DNA of 27,906 nucleotides from a virus. This document shows positions 7,038-14,412 of this stretch, piece by piece; positions within the stretch are counted from its first letter, which is position 1; each line of letters starts with the position of its first letter. The stretch lies in IMG/VR virus record IMGVR_UViG_3300006754_002917, positions 1-27,906 of that record, one strand, 5' to 3'. The notes under the pieces are model-generated. The model was given only the letters and a program-made list of their open reading frames with translations, made no database searches and was not told the DNA's origin. The position numbers and the translations under genes were made by a program.

Positions 7038-7074
7038 GAAGCCCTTGGCTGTACGCTGAGGGCTTCCTGTTTTA
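7038..7074 (+). terminator. Intrinsic terminator
   Basis: GAAGCCCT (7038-7045) pairs with AGGGCTTC (7059-7066). Four more pairs, two of them G-U, extend it (TGGC with GCTG) around a TGTAC loop. It is followed by CTGTTTTA and begins 12 bases after the stop codon. Confidence 0.65.
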
Positions 7075-7136
7075 CTAAATGGTAGTTTATATAGGTGGAT
7101 TAATAGGATGGCTTAGAAGACAAGGAGAGGCGTTGT

Positions 7137-7490
7137 ATGAAATGGAAGAAAGGAGCGGAGGATAAAAGAAAAAATGAATGGAAGATTATTAGAGGAGATA
7201 GAACAGTGACAACATTGACGGCAGAAGAATTAGCGTGGAGAAGAAATAAGATAAGATATCTAAGAGAGATAGATTGGAAGAAGATAAAAAGAAATAATGT
7301 AGAATTAGTTTCTTTAATATTTGCTATAGCAGAGATAAAGGCTAAAGAAGATAATGGTATGTCTCAGCGTAATCAAAAGAATTTCTATGAGACAACTTGT
7401 GATAAGACTTTAGATGAGATATGGAAAGATATAAAGGGAGGCAAGTATAATGGAAAAGAAAGGTGTATACAGATTCTTTATTATGATTGA
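7137..7490 (+). CDS. Small basic protein, unknown
   Basis: This gene encodes 117 residues from an ATG preceded by AAGGAGAGG. The N-terminus is very basic (MKWKKGAEDKRKNEWKIIRG). A central amphipathic helix (VELVSLIFAIAEIKAKED) and a short C-terminal domain with two cysteines follow. It could bind nucleic acid, but no motif is diagnostic. Its last 41 bases overlap the next gene, which implies coupled translation. Low-cytosine codon use matches the cluster. Confidence 0.55.
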   Translation: MKWKKGAEDKRKNEWKIIRGDRTVTTLTAEELAWRRNKIRYLREIDWKKIKRNNVELVSLIFAIAEIKAKEDNGMSQRNQKNFYETTCDKTLDEIWKDIKGGKYNGKERCIQILYYD

Positions 7491-7644
7491 TGGCATTGGT
7501 AATAATGTAGATGAGGCGTTGGTAAATGCTATGAATTCAGTAGGGATAGATGATCCAAATAAATTGACTGGAGATATAGACTATAAATTAATTAAAGAAT
7601 ATAAAGATATAGTGTATGTGCATAGTAAGGTAGGCGAAGCTTAA
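7450..7644 (+). CDS. 64-residue protein, unknown, overlapping the previous gene
   Basis: The start has an excellent ribosome binding site (GGGAGG, eight bases before the ATG) inside the end of the previous gene, in another frame. The sequence alternates a beta strand (GVYRFFIMIDG), a helix (NVDEALVNAMNSVGI), and a strand-like end (KDIVYVHSKV), suggesting a compact alpha/beta domain. No catalytic motif was found. It is followed by about 230 gene-free bases that carry the next promoter. Confidence 0.55.
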   Translation: MEKKGVYRFFIMIDGIGNNVDEALVNAMNSVGIDDPNKLTGDIDYKLIKEYKDIVYVHSKVGEA

Positions 7645-7708
7645 TCCTCAGCACACTTAGTGTTTAGTAATAATTCTTTGGAATATAAGAATATATTCTA
7701 GATAAATC

Positions 7709-7737
7709 TTTACATAAGTATCTGGCTGGTGTATAAT
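7709..7737 (+). promoter_or_regulatory. Strong sigma70 promoter for the sigma-like gene
   Basis: TTTACA (7709-7714) and a perfect TATAAT (7732-7737) are separated by exactly 17 bases. Transcription would begin near 7744 and leave a leader of about 135 bases, AT-rich and without an obvious fold, before the gene at 7879. The -35 context TCTTTACA is shared with both copies of the two-copy element. Confidence 0.75.
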
Positions 7738-7878
7738 ACTAATGGTAATTATTTTACATAATGATTATTTATATGAGGTGAATACTTATAGTTATTACTA
7801 ATTATTATAGTAAGATGTTCAGTTGATTTATGTAAATAGTTAAATGAATGGATACTAATGTTAAGGAGACTATAAGGT

Positions 7879-8337
7879 ATGTGTAAAATCGAAACGGATG
7901 AGAATAATAAAAGAATTAGAAAGAAGAGGTATAGAAAGTTCAAGGATGATTGGCGTTATATTGGCTGTGATAATTGGAGATTAGATAAGGTCAGTGGACA
8001 TTATTCCCCAGAAGATGAATGGATTAATCAGATTGATAACGAAAACATTATCACATTTCCCCCTCAGATAGCATTGGTCGATTGGATCGCAGATGTGCTG
8101 GAGGAAAGGGAAGCAAAAATAATAAATGATTTTGTGTGGGAAGGTAGAAGTATGGATGAGATAGGAAAGGAATTAGGTTATACAAGACAGAGGATATGGC
8201 AGTTGTACAAGCAAGGGCTAGAGAAGATAGGCGAGATAGTGGGAGATGCAGAACAGTTCAAGGCTCTGTTCATTATGGAAGGGAATGGTAGAGATAAAGA
8301 GAATAAGGAACAACCTCATTTGGCGCAAGCCAAATGA
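7879..8337 (+). CDS. Sigma70 region 4-type helix-turn-helix protein
   Basis: This gene encodes 152 residues behind the best promoter in the window and an AAGGAG site. Residues about 65-117 read as a sigma region 4: EEREAKIINDFVWEG, then a helix-turn-helix, MDEIGKELGYTRQRIWQLYK, then QGLEKI, matching the EIG..LG.TR.R..Q pattern of the -35-binding helix. The N-terminal 60 residues are basic and aromatic and do not resemble region 2, so it is unlikely to be a complete sigma factor. It may be an appropriator or activator that alters host polymerase at phage promoters. The last codons and the TGA stop lie inside a perfect hairpin. Confidence 0.7.
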   Translation: MCKIETDENNKRIRKKRYRKFKDDWRYIGCDNWRLDKVSGHYSPEDEWINQIDNENIITFPPQIALVDWIADVLEEREAKIINDFVWEGRSMDEIGKELGYTRQRIWQLYKQGLEKIGEIVGDAEQFKALFIMEGNGRDKENKEQPHLAQAK

Positions 8338-8342
8338 GGTTG
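8311..8342 (+). terminator. Perfect 14-bp hairpin with GCAA loop, overlapping a gene end
   Basis: CAACCTCATTTGGC (8311-8324) pairs perfectly with its complement at 8329-8342 around a GNRA-type GCAA tetraloop. The stop codon of the upstream gene (8335-8337) is inside the right arm. There is no clear U tract after it (TGTGTTAGATTAAAA), so it may be an RNA-stability or processing hairpin as well as, or instead of, a terminator. Confidence 0.5.
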
Positions 8343-8427
8343 GTGTGTTAGATTAAAATCTAAGAAGAAGAAGATAAGAATTAATTAATTAATTCTGTAA
8401 ATATAGGATAGGGAGGATATAATAAGA

Positions 8428-8691
8428 ATGAAGAAAACTACATTCAAAGCGATCAAGGATCGTGATATAGAAACGGTGTTATGGGATTTAGTGGATGAAG
8501 CTATGAGGGAATTTAATGTGTCTCGGAATTGTAAGATAGGGAGACAAACATTTAGTAATATCCTCAGTACGCTAAGTCAGATGGAGATGTTGAGACGAAG
8601 AAGAGAAGATAAGAATTATGATAAGAAGATAGAGCAGGAAGAATATGATATGAAAGATTGGTTGACAGTATTGGATGGTACAGGAAAGTAA
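8428..8691 (+). CDS. Small helical protein; possible small terminase subunit or regulator
   Basis: This gene encodes 87 residues, with GGAGG about 11 bases before the ATG. It is entirely helical and charged: an N-terminal KDRDIETVLWDLVDEAMREF helix, a middle region (GRQTFSNILSTLSQM), then MLRRRREDKN and an acidic end. Small size, helical make-up and a place two genes before TerL would suit a small terminase subunit, but no helix-turn-helix is clear and the position is not diagnostic. A DNA-binding early regulator is equally possible. Confidence 0.45.
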   Translation: MKKTTFKAIKDRDIETVLWDLVDEAMREFNVSRNCKIGRQTFSNILSTLSQMEMLRRRREDKNYDKKIEQEEYDMKDWLTVLDGTGK

Positions 8692-8693
8692 TC

Positions 8694-8725
8694 AGATAAG
8701 TGAATGAGATAAGTGAATGAGATAA
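8694..8725 (+). repeat. 13-bp tandem repeat carrying two ATG-AGA-TAA minimal frames
   Basis: The unit AGATAAGTGAATG occurs at 8694-8706 and 8707-8719, with a partial third unit to 8725. Each repeat junction creates a two-codon frame, ATG AGA TAA (8704-8712 and 8717-8725). It starts three bases after a stop codon and runs directly into the hairpin at 8725. Confidence 0.6.
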
Positions 8726-8753
8726 ACCCAAATTCGCAAAGCGAATTTGGGTT
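8725..8753 (+). terminator. Perfect 13-bp hairpin with AAA loop
   Basis: AACCCAAATTCGC (8725-8737) pairs perfectly with 8741-8753. Only TGTAAGAATAG follows, so there is no U tract. It resembles the hairpin at 8311-8342 in design and may be a processing or stability element between small genes. Confidence 0.5.
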
Positions 8754-8775
8754 GTAAGAATAGTAAGGAAATAAA

Positions 8776-8970
8776 ATGTTTAAGTTGGTGTTAGGTAAGT
8801 TGGATGTGGATGTGAGGATAAAGAAGGATAGAAGGAAGAATCAATATAGTAAGTCAGATCTATCGGTGAAGATAAAAATAAAATATGATGATGATTGGAT
8901 AGATGTGGATATTGATAAGGGTAAGTTAAGAGATGTGGTTGATGATTGGGTAAGTGATATAAGTGGTTAG
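8776..8970 (+). CDS. 64-residue charged protein, unknown
   Basis: The start follows AAGGA after a perfect hairpin. The protein alternates Lys and Asp with Val and Ile (KLDVDVRIKK, DDDWIDVDIDKGKL), consistent with a small beta-rich domain. It lacks Pro, Ala, Thr and His, in line with the local absence of cytosine: its last 106 bases contain none. No family recognised. The coding call depends on the ribosome binding site and codon pattern. Confidence 0.45.
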   Translation: MFKLVLGKLDVDVRIKKDRRKNQYSKSDLSVKIKIKYDDDWIDVDIDKGKLRDVVDDWVSDISG

Positions 8971-9060
8971 GTTAGTTAGGTTGGTTTGGTTTATGTGGTA
9001 ATGGTTAATGTGGTTAATGGTTTTGGTTATGGTAATTAATGGTAGAAGAATATAATGGTT
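8967..9060 (+). repeat. G/T-rich low-complexity tract with GGTTA-type repeats
   Basis: This gene-free stretch is made of G, T and A only. GGTTAGGTTAGTTAGG is followed by several copies of TGGTTAATG and TGGTTATGG. It lies inside a 218-base run without cytosine (8865-9082). Short frames here start in low-complexity sequence and were not accepted. It could be a regulator or replication-protein binding tract. Confidence 0.45.
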
Positions 9061-9138
9061 AATAATGAAATGAATAGTGAATCATATCTAAACTGTAAAA
9101 ATATAAAAAATATATATAAGGTATATAAGGGGTATATG

Positions 9139-9167
9139 TTATCATATAGAATTTATCTATATGATAA
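9139..9167. promoter_or_regulatory. Perfect 12-bp inverted repeat upstream of terL, possible operator
   Basis: TTATCATATAGA (9139-9150) is the exact reverse complement of TCTATATGATAA (9156-9167), with ATTTA between. It lies about 70 bases before the terL start, preceded by two GTATATAAGG-like repeats. A second small stem, CCAAA with TTTGG, and six T's follow near 9172-9196. A dyad of this length suits a dimeric regulator; the arms are too AT-rich for a strong terminator. Confidence 0.4.
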
Positions 9168-9238
9168 TAGCCCAAAATTATTTGGCACCATTTTTTCCAC
9201 ATTGACATTACTATTGTTAAAGACGGAGAAACCAATAT

Positions 9239-10750
9239 ATGCTTAATGATAAGCTGCATAAGGTACTGGATGATCCCCTACAGTTTATTAGTCGTCTAAA
9301 GATTATTAATAAATTAGGAGAACTATGTAACTTACGCCCTACCGCTGAGCAACTGAAGATGTATGAGGCATTGGAAGGGGATAAGGATGTATTGATTCTG
9401 AAGCCAAGACAGATAGGCAGTACTACATTTGTTTCAGCGTGGTTATTCTATAAGTGGTTCACGGCGAAGGAACCTATCACAATCGCTATACTAAGCCATA
9501 AGATATCCTCAGCGAAACATATGTTGGCTATGTATAAGCGTTTCTATAGTACATTGCCGAAACAACTACAACGAGAATTAATTGTTGAGAATACTACTGA
9601 GATGGTATTCGCAGATACAGGTGCTAAGATTATGGCGGTGTCTGCTGAGGGGAAAGGTGGACTTAGATCTTTTACTTGTAATTTCTTGCATATGTCTGAA
9701 TATGCTTTTGCTCCTAATCCTGAAGAACTTAAGGCTACTGCCATAGGTGCTCTTAATGGGAACAGGTTAATCATAGAGAGCACTGCGAATCATTATGGTG
9801 ATGCCTTACATCAAGAAGTCATCAAGGCACAGAGAGGGGAAGGACATTGGAACTATCAATTTTTTCCGTGGTTTGAGCATCCGAATTATGTTGCTGATTA
9901 TCCTGAAGGCTGGAAGCATACCGACTTGGACTATCAGAAACATCATCTGCTCAGTCAGAACCAGATGTACTGGAGAGCCAATATGATCCATAGGATTGGC
10001 GCAGAGAAATTTAGGAGGGAATATCCGGCAACATTGGAAGAAGCATTTGCACAAGCAGGTACAGCGTATTTCTCTGATGAGGATCTACGGTACATTGAAA
10101 CGAAGAATGTTGAGGCTGTTAACAATAAAAAATATATTTGGACTGAGCCTGATCTTAACAGTTCTTATGCTATTGGTGTGGATGTTGCTTCTGGTAGAGG
10201 TGGTGACTATTCAGTCATTACCGTTATGGATAAGATTAGTTATCAGCCTGTGGCTATGTTTCGTAGCAATACAACAGTTCCTGTGGACTTGGCTGATAAG
10301 ATTATTATTTTAGCGACGAAGTATAATGAGGCTAAGGTATTGGTGGAAGAGAATAACTGGGGGCTTCCTGTCCTGAATGAATTAAGGAATAGAGGGTATT
10401 ACAACCTCTGGTCTGATCAGAAGGGTAAGGACTGGATAACAACTACGAAGTCCAAGATCATTCTATTTGAGGAACTTAAGGCGCTTCTTTCTGAGGGTGT
10501 TATTACACAACTAGACAGCATTACTTATACGGAGCTTCGTTCCTATCAATTAGATGATAGGGGTCTGGCTCCTAAGGTTCCATCTAATTTGGATCATCAC
10601 GGTGATACTGTGATTGCTCTGGCATTGTGTTGTCAGTGTCTTAAGCAGGTTCAACTACATAAGTCGGCATACCTTCCTGACTGGATTAAAGAAAGAAGGG
10701 TTCAACGGGTATTGGATACCTCATTCGGTCAGAAGGAGAAGAGGTATTAA
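9239..10750 (+). CDS. terL: Terminase large subunit (packaging ATPase and nuclease)
   Basis: This gene encodes 503 residues, full length for the family. The N-terminal ATPase has a P-loop at about 55-63 (KPRQIGSTT), with the lysine moved in front of the usual position as in lambda-type terminases. A Walker B region lies near 148-155 (NFLHMSEYAF) and the coupling motif ESTAN near 180. The C-terminal RNase H-like nuclease has Asp315 (GVDVASGRGGDYS), Glu370 or 371 (VLVEENNW) and Asp456 (HHGDTVIA). It cuts and pumps phage DNA through the portal encoded next to it. The ATG has CGGAG upstream. Shadow frames on both strands inside it were ignored. Confidence 0.93.
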   Translation: MLNDKLHKVLDDPLQFISRLKIINKLGELCNLRPTAEQLKMYEALEGDKDVLILKPRQIGSTTFVSAWLFYKWFTAKEPITIAILSHKISSAKHMLAMYKRFYSTLPKQLQRELIVENTTEMVFADTGAKIMAVSAEGKGGLRSFTCNFLHMSEYAFAPNPEELKATAIGALNGNRLIIESTANHYGDALHQEVIKAQRGEGHWNYQFFPWFEHPNYVADYPEGWKHTDLDYQKHHLLSQNQMYWRANMIHRIGAEKFRREYPATLEEAFAQAGTAYFSDEDLRYIETKNVEAVNNKKYIWTEPDLNSSYAIGVDVASGRGGDYSVITVMDKISYQPVAMFRSNTTVPVDLADKIIILATKYNEAKVLVEENNWGLPVLNELRNRGYYNLWSDQKGKDWITTTKSKIILFEELKALLSEGVITQLDSITYTELRSYQLDDRGLAPKVPSNLDHHGDTVIALALCCQCLKQVQLHKSAYLPDWIKERRVQRVLDTSFGQKEKRY

Positions 10751-10785
10751 TTTTACATATTATACATTAATAGGGAATCTAAAGA

Positions 10786-12498
10786 ATGGCACTAACACAT
10801 AGTGAAAAGAACGGCTTTGTCCGTGCTGTCGTTGCAGAGCACGAAGCCTTGTGGTCCGAGAGACAAAGCGATATGCGTAAGTATAAGGCTGCGTATATGA
10901 CAAATTTCTATAAGGAGAGGAATGCATTTGATACACACGCTCAATTGAGGGTGGAGACTTCGGATGCATATGCTTATATTGAAGGCTTCATTGCAAGTCT
11001 GTTTAGTAAGGCACCATCTATTGAGATAGGTGCTGATATTCAGGGTAAGGGCAATAAGAATATGATTAAAGAAATTGCTAATCGTTTCTTATTTGAACAG
11101 AAGACGCAGTTGGAATTGGCTTCCAGACTGGCTCTGATTTATCCTAATAGTTTTATGAAGTTATATCCTAAGGATAGTAACAACATACTTGATCGTGTAG
11201 GTATCAAGGCATTGTCTCCTTGGGAAGTTATAGTTGATAGGGATGCTACTACTTGGGACGAACAGAGGTTTATTGGACACATCTATTATGAGACTGTGTC
11301 TGGTATGAATCATAAGTTTGGTGCTAAGAAGTGGAATCCAATTACGAAGACAAGTTATTTTGAAGAGCACGGAGCACCGGCAGATCCGTATGATTCTACA
11401 GACAATCTGCCTAATCAGTTCTTGTATTGTAAAGTGGTTGAACTGTATGATATGATTAATGGTAAGTTATATTTCTGGACCCCCAATTGGAGCGGAGGAG
11501 ATAAACTATTATCCGAGGATGATATCCCATTGGAAGATCATAATGATGAGCCAGTTGCTCCGATCGTACCTTTATATTATTCCCGTGTACCTGATCAGCC
11601 AATGGATGGCATTAGTGCTATGAAGCGTATCTATGATCAGGTGTATGAGAAGAATATCCTTCGGTCGTTTTGGGCTAACGCTGTTCGTAGAGATACAAGG
11701 CAATACCTTGTCAAAGAGGGTGCAATTGATGAAGAAGCATTAGCCAAAATTACTGCGGGGATAGATGGTGCTATGATTCCTGTAGATGCTGAAACTTTAG
11801 GCAATATTATTTCTGTGGTGCCATCTATCCCCATTTCTTCAAATCATTCGTTGTACCTACAACAGATTGATCAAGATCTTGCTAAGGGTTCTGTTATGGC
11901 TCCCTTTACTAGAGGTGAGACTACTAAGACATCGGCAACAGAGATTGCTGCTTTGGCTCAGTATACTGCATCAGAGATCGGACGACTTGCCAGAGAACGA
12001 GATGGTATGATTGAACAGATTGCTGAGAAGTATATTGGAATTATATCCTTGATTTCTGAAGAGGAAGCTAAGGAAGTTATTCTGTTGGAAGGAACACCTG
12101 AGATTGTTACACCTGAGAAACTACAAGGTAAGTTCAAGTATGCTGCATTGGATCAGGCAAGTACACCAATTGCAGAGAGCGTAAGACGACAGCAACTATT
12201 ACAGTTGGTGCCGGTGCTTACGACTTTGGGTGTTGAACCTTGGAAGATACGAGATGAGATTATCAGGCTATATGATCTACCTCGTCAGTTTAGTGAGACA
12301 CCTGAGGTACGACAGGAACTTGATCCAAGGGCTGTTGCTGAAGGTAAGAGGATGCCGAAGGCAAGACCTGATGGTGCACCCTTTTCGACGGAGCCAGTAA
12401 GTCCTGAAGAGGAAGTGGCTAAGCAATTTGGAGCAGGACGACGAGGAACTATTCCATTCCCAATGCCGGGAGACTTTGGTTCAGAGGGTGCGAATTAA
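10786..12498 (+). CDS. Portal (head-tail connector) protein
   Basis: This gene encodes 570 residues, directly after TerL and before the scaffold. The N-terminal helix-rich region (RAVVAEHEALWSERQSDMRK) and the later segment around residues 370-410 (MAPFTRGETTKTSATEIAAL, followed by a long helix) match podovirus portals, in which SATE begins the long helix near the channel. The C-terminus is Pro/Gly-rich and flexible. It forms the dodecameric ring for DNA entry and exit and binds the terminase and the tail adaptor. The ribosome binding site is weak. Its TAA overlaps the ATG of the next gene by one base. Confidence 0.88.
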   Translation: MALTHSEKNGFVRAVVAEHEALWSERQSDMRKYKAAYMTNFYKERNAFDTHAQLRVETSDAYAYIEGFIASLFSKAPSIEIGADIQGKGNKNMIKEIANRFLFEQKTQLELASRLALIYPNSFMKLYPKDSNNILDRVGIKALSPWEVIVDRDATTWDEQRFIGHIYYETVSGMNHKFGAKKWNPITKTSYFEEHGAPADPYDSTDNLPNQFLYCKVVELYDMINGKLYFWTPNWSGGDKLLSEDDIPLEDHNDEPVAPIVPLYYSRVPDQPMDGISAMKRIYDQVYEKNILRSFWANAVRRDTRQYLVKEGAIDEEALAKITAGIDGAMIPVDAETLGNIISVVPSIPISSNHSLYLQQIDQDLAKGSVMAPFTRGETTKTSATEIAALAQYTASEIGRLARERDGMIEQIAEKYIGIISLISEEEAKEVILLEGTPEIVTPEKLQGKFKYAALDQASTPIAESVRRQQLLQLVPVLTTLGVEPWKIRDEIIRLYDLPRQFSETPEVRQELDPRAVAEGKRMPKARPDGAPFSTEPVSPEEEVAKQFGAGRRGTIPFPMPGDFGSEGAN

Positions 12499-13001
12499 TG
12501 CCGTTTTATGAATATCAATGTAAGGGCTGTAAGAATATAGTGGAAGCCTTGGTGGAAATGGGTAAAGGTGATCTATGGATGGATGATCACGAATGTGCTA
12601 TCTGTGATGCAGATGGTAGACGAAAGCAACACGGTTGGTCACGATTGATATCCGCTCCAGCAAGAACAGTTACCCTTTGGGGAGATGAGACAGGTAAGTA
12701 CGGTGTAAACGGTATGTATAGTTCTGCTCTGGGGCGAAGGGTAACTAACAAACGAGAAGAGGAAGCTATCTGTAGGAAGATGGGTTATGTGAATGCTAAT
12801 GATCTTCCTCAGGGCTTTGTGGATAATAAGATTCAATCTCAGTTGGCAGAAGACCAGCACTTTGAGAATCTTAATAGTGCCTATAAGAAGAAGGTAAAAG
12901 AATACGGTTCTACTTATGGTGGTACAATGAAGGCTATATGTGAAGTATTGCCTGCTAAGGAAATGCTTAAACAGTCCGATGAAAGGGAGGCAAAAACATA
13001 A
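12498..13001 (+). CDS. FmdB-like zinc-ribbon protein in the head operon
   Basis: This gene encodes 167 residues. The N-terminus MPFYEYQCKGCKNIVEA with cysteines 8, 11, 33 and 36 is a typical FmdB-family CxxC...CxxC zinc ribbon. The remaining 125 residues are charged and not recognised. It is stitched to its neighbours by one-base TAATG overlaps on both sides, so it is made in step with the portal and the next protein. Zinc ribbons of this type are common as short genes beside phage portals, but here a longer C-terminal extension is attached. A role in assembly or in binding DNA or RNA polymerase is possible. Confidence 0.65.
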   Translation: MPFYEYQCKGCKNIVEALVEMGKGDLWMDDHECAICDADGRRKQHGWSRLISAPARTVTLWGDETGKYGVNGMYSSALGRRVTNKREEEAICRKMGYVNANDLPQGFVDNKIQSQLAEDQHFENLNSAYKKKVKEYGSTYGGTMKAICEVLPAKEMLKQSDEREAKT

Positions 13002-13531
13002 TGGCATTAGAATTACGATTAGAAGATAAGGATATAGCACCTGAGGTATTACAAGGTCAGGAGCAGACAGCACAGGCAGAGGATGAACTGGTTGGTGAAT
13101 TCCAGCCAAGAGGTAGTTTCTCTAAGAAGCCTCTTAATACTTTGGTTATTCAGGCTAAGAAGGGTCAACCGCTTTATGGACTTAAGGCTGACTATCCTAA
13201 CTTTACTGAAGATCAGGCGGAACTACCGATTGAATTCGTTCGGTTGCTCCTTATGTTTAAGCAAAGTGTTGATGATGCTATTGTGGCTGATATCCTAGAC
13301 GAAGAAGATACATTTGTTTTGGAAGATATTACTGATGATTCCAGTCTTAAGATACTGGCTGGTAAGTTGGGTAAGGTATTCCGTAATAGTAAATTTAAGA
13401 AGTTTCTTGCAACCCCTGATGAAGAGGCTGTGGAATTAAGTCCAGCAGAGGAATCTCTGGATGATGAGAGAACGCCGTTGCCAGAAGGTAGCGACGAAAG
13501 TATTGAAGACTTATTTTTAGAGAGGGTATAA
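13001..13531 (+). CDS. Acidic head-operon protein, unknown
   Basis: This gene encodes 176 residues, translationally coupled to the zinc-ribbon gene by a TAATG overlap. It is strongly acidic, with disordered ends (ELSPAEESLDDERTPLPEGS) around a central folded part (FVRLLLMFKQSVDDAIVADI). It lies directly before the scaffold gene. It may be a scaffold partner, a capsid assembly chaperone, or a minor head protein. No catalytic motif or membrane segment was seen. Confidence 0.5.
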   Translation: MALELRLEDKDIAPEVLQGQEQTAQAEDELVGEFQPRGSFSKKPLNTLVIQAKKGQPLYGLKADYPNFTEDQAELPIEFVRLLLMFKQSVDDAIVADILDEEDTFVLEDITDDSSLKILAGKLGKVFRNSKFKKFLATPDEEAVELSPAEESLDDERTPLPEGSDESIEDLFLERV

Positions 13532-13533
13532 CA

Positions 13534-14412
13534 ATGAGCGAAGCAGTAGAGACTGTCCAACAGGACACCACCTCAGATGCGTCAGAAACGACCGTAGAAG
13601 CATCTAACGAGGTAACCAATGGTAACACACCGGTAGAGGCTAAGGGTACGGCTCAGAGCCAACCAGAGGCTCCTAAAGTAATATCAGATAAGTTCCTTGA
13701 GAGCTTTAGTCTAGATGATCTGTTGGGTGCAGATTTTTCTAATGATGATATTATGAACAGCACCCATAGGGATCTTCCGAATTATCAGGAAGTACTTAAG
13801 CATCTACCAGAAAATGGTAGAAAATTAATTGCTAATCTTAGGGCAATGACAACCCGTAAAACACAGGAAGTCGCTGAGATGAGGAAGCAATTGGAACTTG
13901 AACGAGAAGCATTGATGACTGAAAAGAATGCTCTCTATAGTGGAAAGTTTGCAGAGAATGTGAAGGAACTTGCTAAAGAACCTGAGGTACCACACGATGT
14001 ATTTACTGATGATGGTATCAATAACAAGATCAAGCAAGAGGCTGCTAAACTATTTCAACAGATGATTCAACCTGTTCAGGAAGATATGTTTGTTAAACAA
14101 CGACAGTTGGCATTGGATAACTTTAAGAGAGATAATCCAGATCTAACAGAACCTACGGTTCGTGTCCAAGTTGCGCAACTACTTAAGTCTAGACCTGAAC
14201 TTAAATTAGAGGATGCATACTATATAACTAAAGCAAAGATGGACCGAGAGACATTGACTAAATTACAAGGTGAACAGATCGTTAAGAGGGAACGAGCCAA
14301 TGAGGCTTGGAATAAAACTTCTAACGGTACTGCTGGTAAGGTTAATGGTAATCCTCAGTTCAGAGATGCTTGGGAAGCATATCAGTATCATAAAGCAAAT
14401 GGCGTCTCATAA
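13534..14412 (+). CDS. Capsid scaffolding protein
   Basis: This gene encodes 292 residues with GAGGG before the ATG. It has an acidic, Thr/Ser/Glu-rich disordered N-terminus and a long charged coiled coil near 105-135 (RKTQEVAEMRKQLELERE), then another helical part and a flexible C-terminus. This is the usual make-up of podovirus scaffolds, and the gene stands just upstream of the capsid gene. It would drive procapsid assembly and be removed before or during packaging. No protease gene is recognisable nearby, so exit without cleavage is likely (inference). Confidence 0.75.
   Translation: MSEAVETVQQDTTSDASETTVEASNEVTNGNTPVEAKGTAQSQPEAPKVISDKFLESFSLDDLLGADFSNDDIMNSTHRDLPNYQEVLKHLPENGRKLIANLRAMTTRKTQEVAEMRKQLELEREALMTEKNALYSGKFAENVKELAKEPEVPHDVFTDDGINNKIKQEAAKLFQQMIQPVQEDMFVKQRQLALDNFKRDNPDLTEPTVRVQVAQLLKSRPELKLEDAYYITKAKMDRETLTKLQGEQIVKRERANEAWNKTSNGTAGKVNGNPQFRDAWEAYQYHKANGVS

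Noticed and set aside
9202-9207. Perfect TTGACA upstream of terL as a promoter -35 box
   Set aside because: At 16-18 bases downstream there is only CGGAGA-type sequence, the terL ribosome binding site, and no -10 box.
9055-9259. Two overlapping short frames on opposite strands before terL
   Set aside because: Both are translations of AT-rich low-complexity DNA containing the perfect inverted repeat. The plus-strand frame has no proper ribosome binding site, and terL has its own good start.
12639-13109. Minus-strand frame of 156 codons opposite the zinc-ribbon gene
   Set aside because: It is a shadow of a well supported plus-strand gene with TAATG overlaps on both sides; no promoter or ribosome binding site serves it.
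13213-13628. Two overlapping minus-strand frames opposite the acidic head protein and the scaffold start
   Set aside because: Ser-rich reverse translations of Glu/Asp-rich coding sequence; standard shadow frames without ribosome binding sites.
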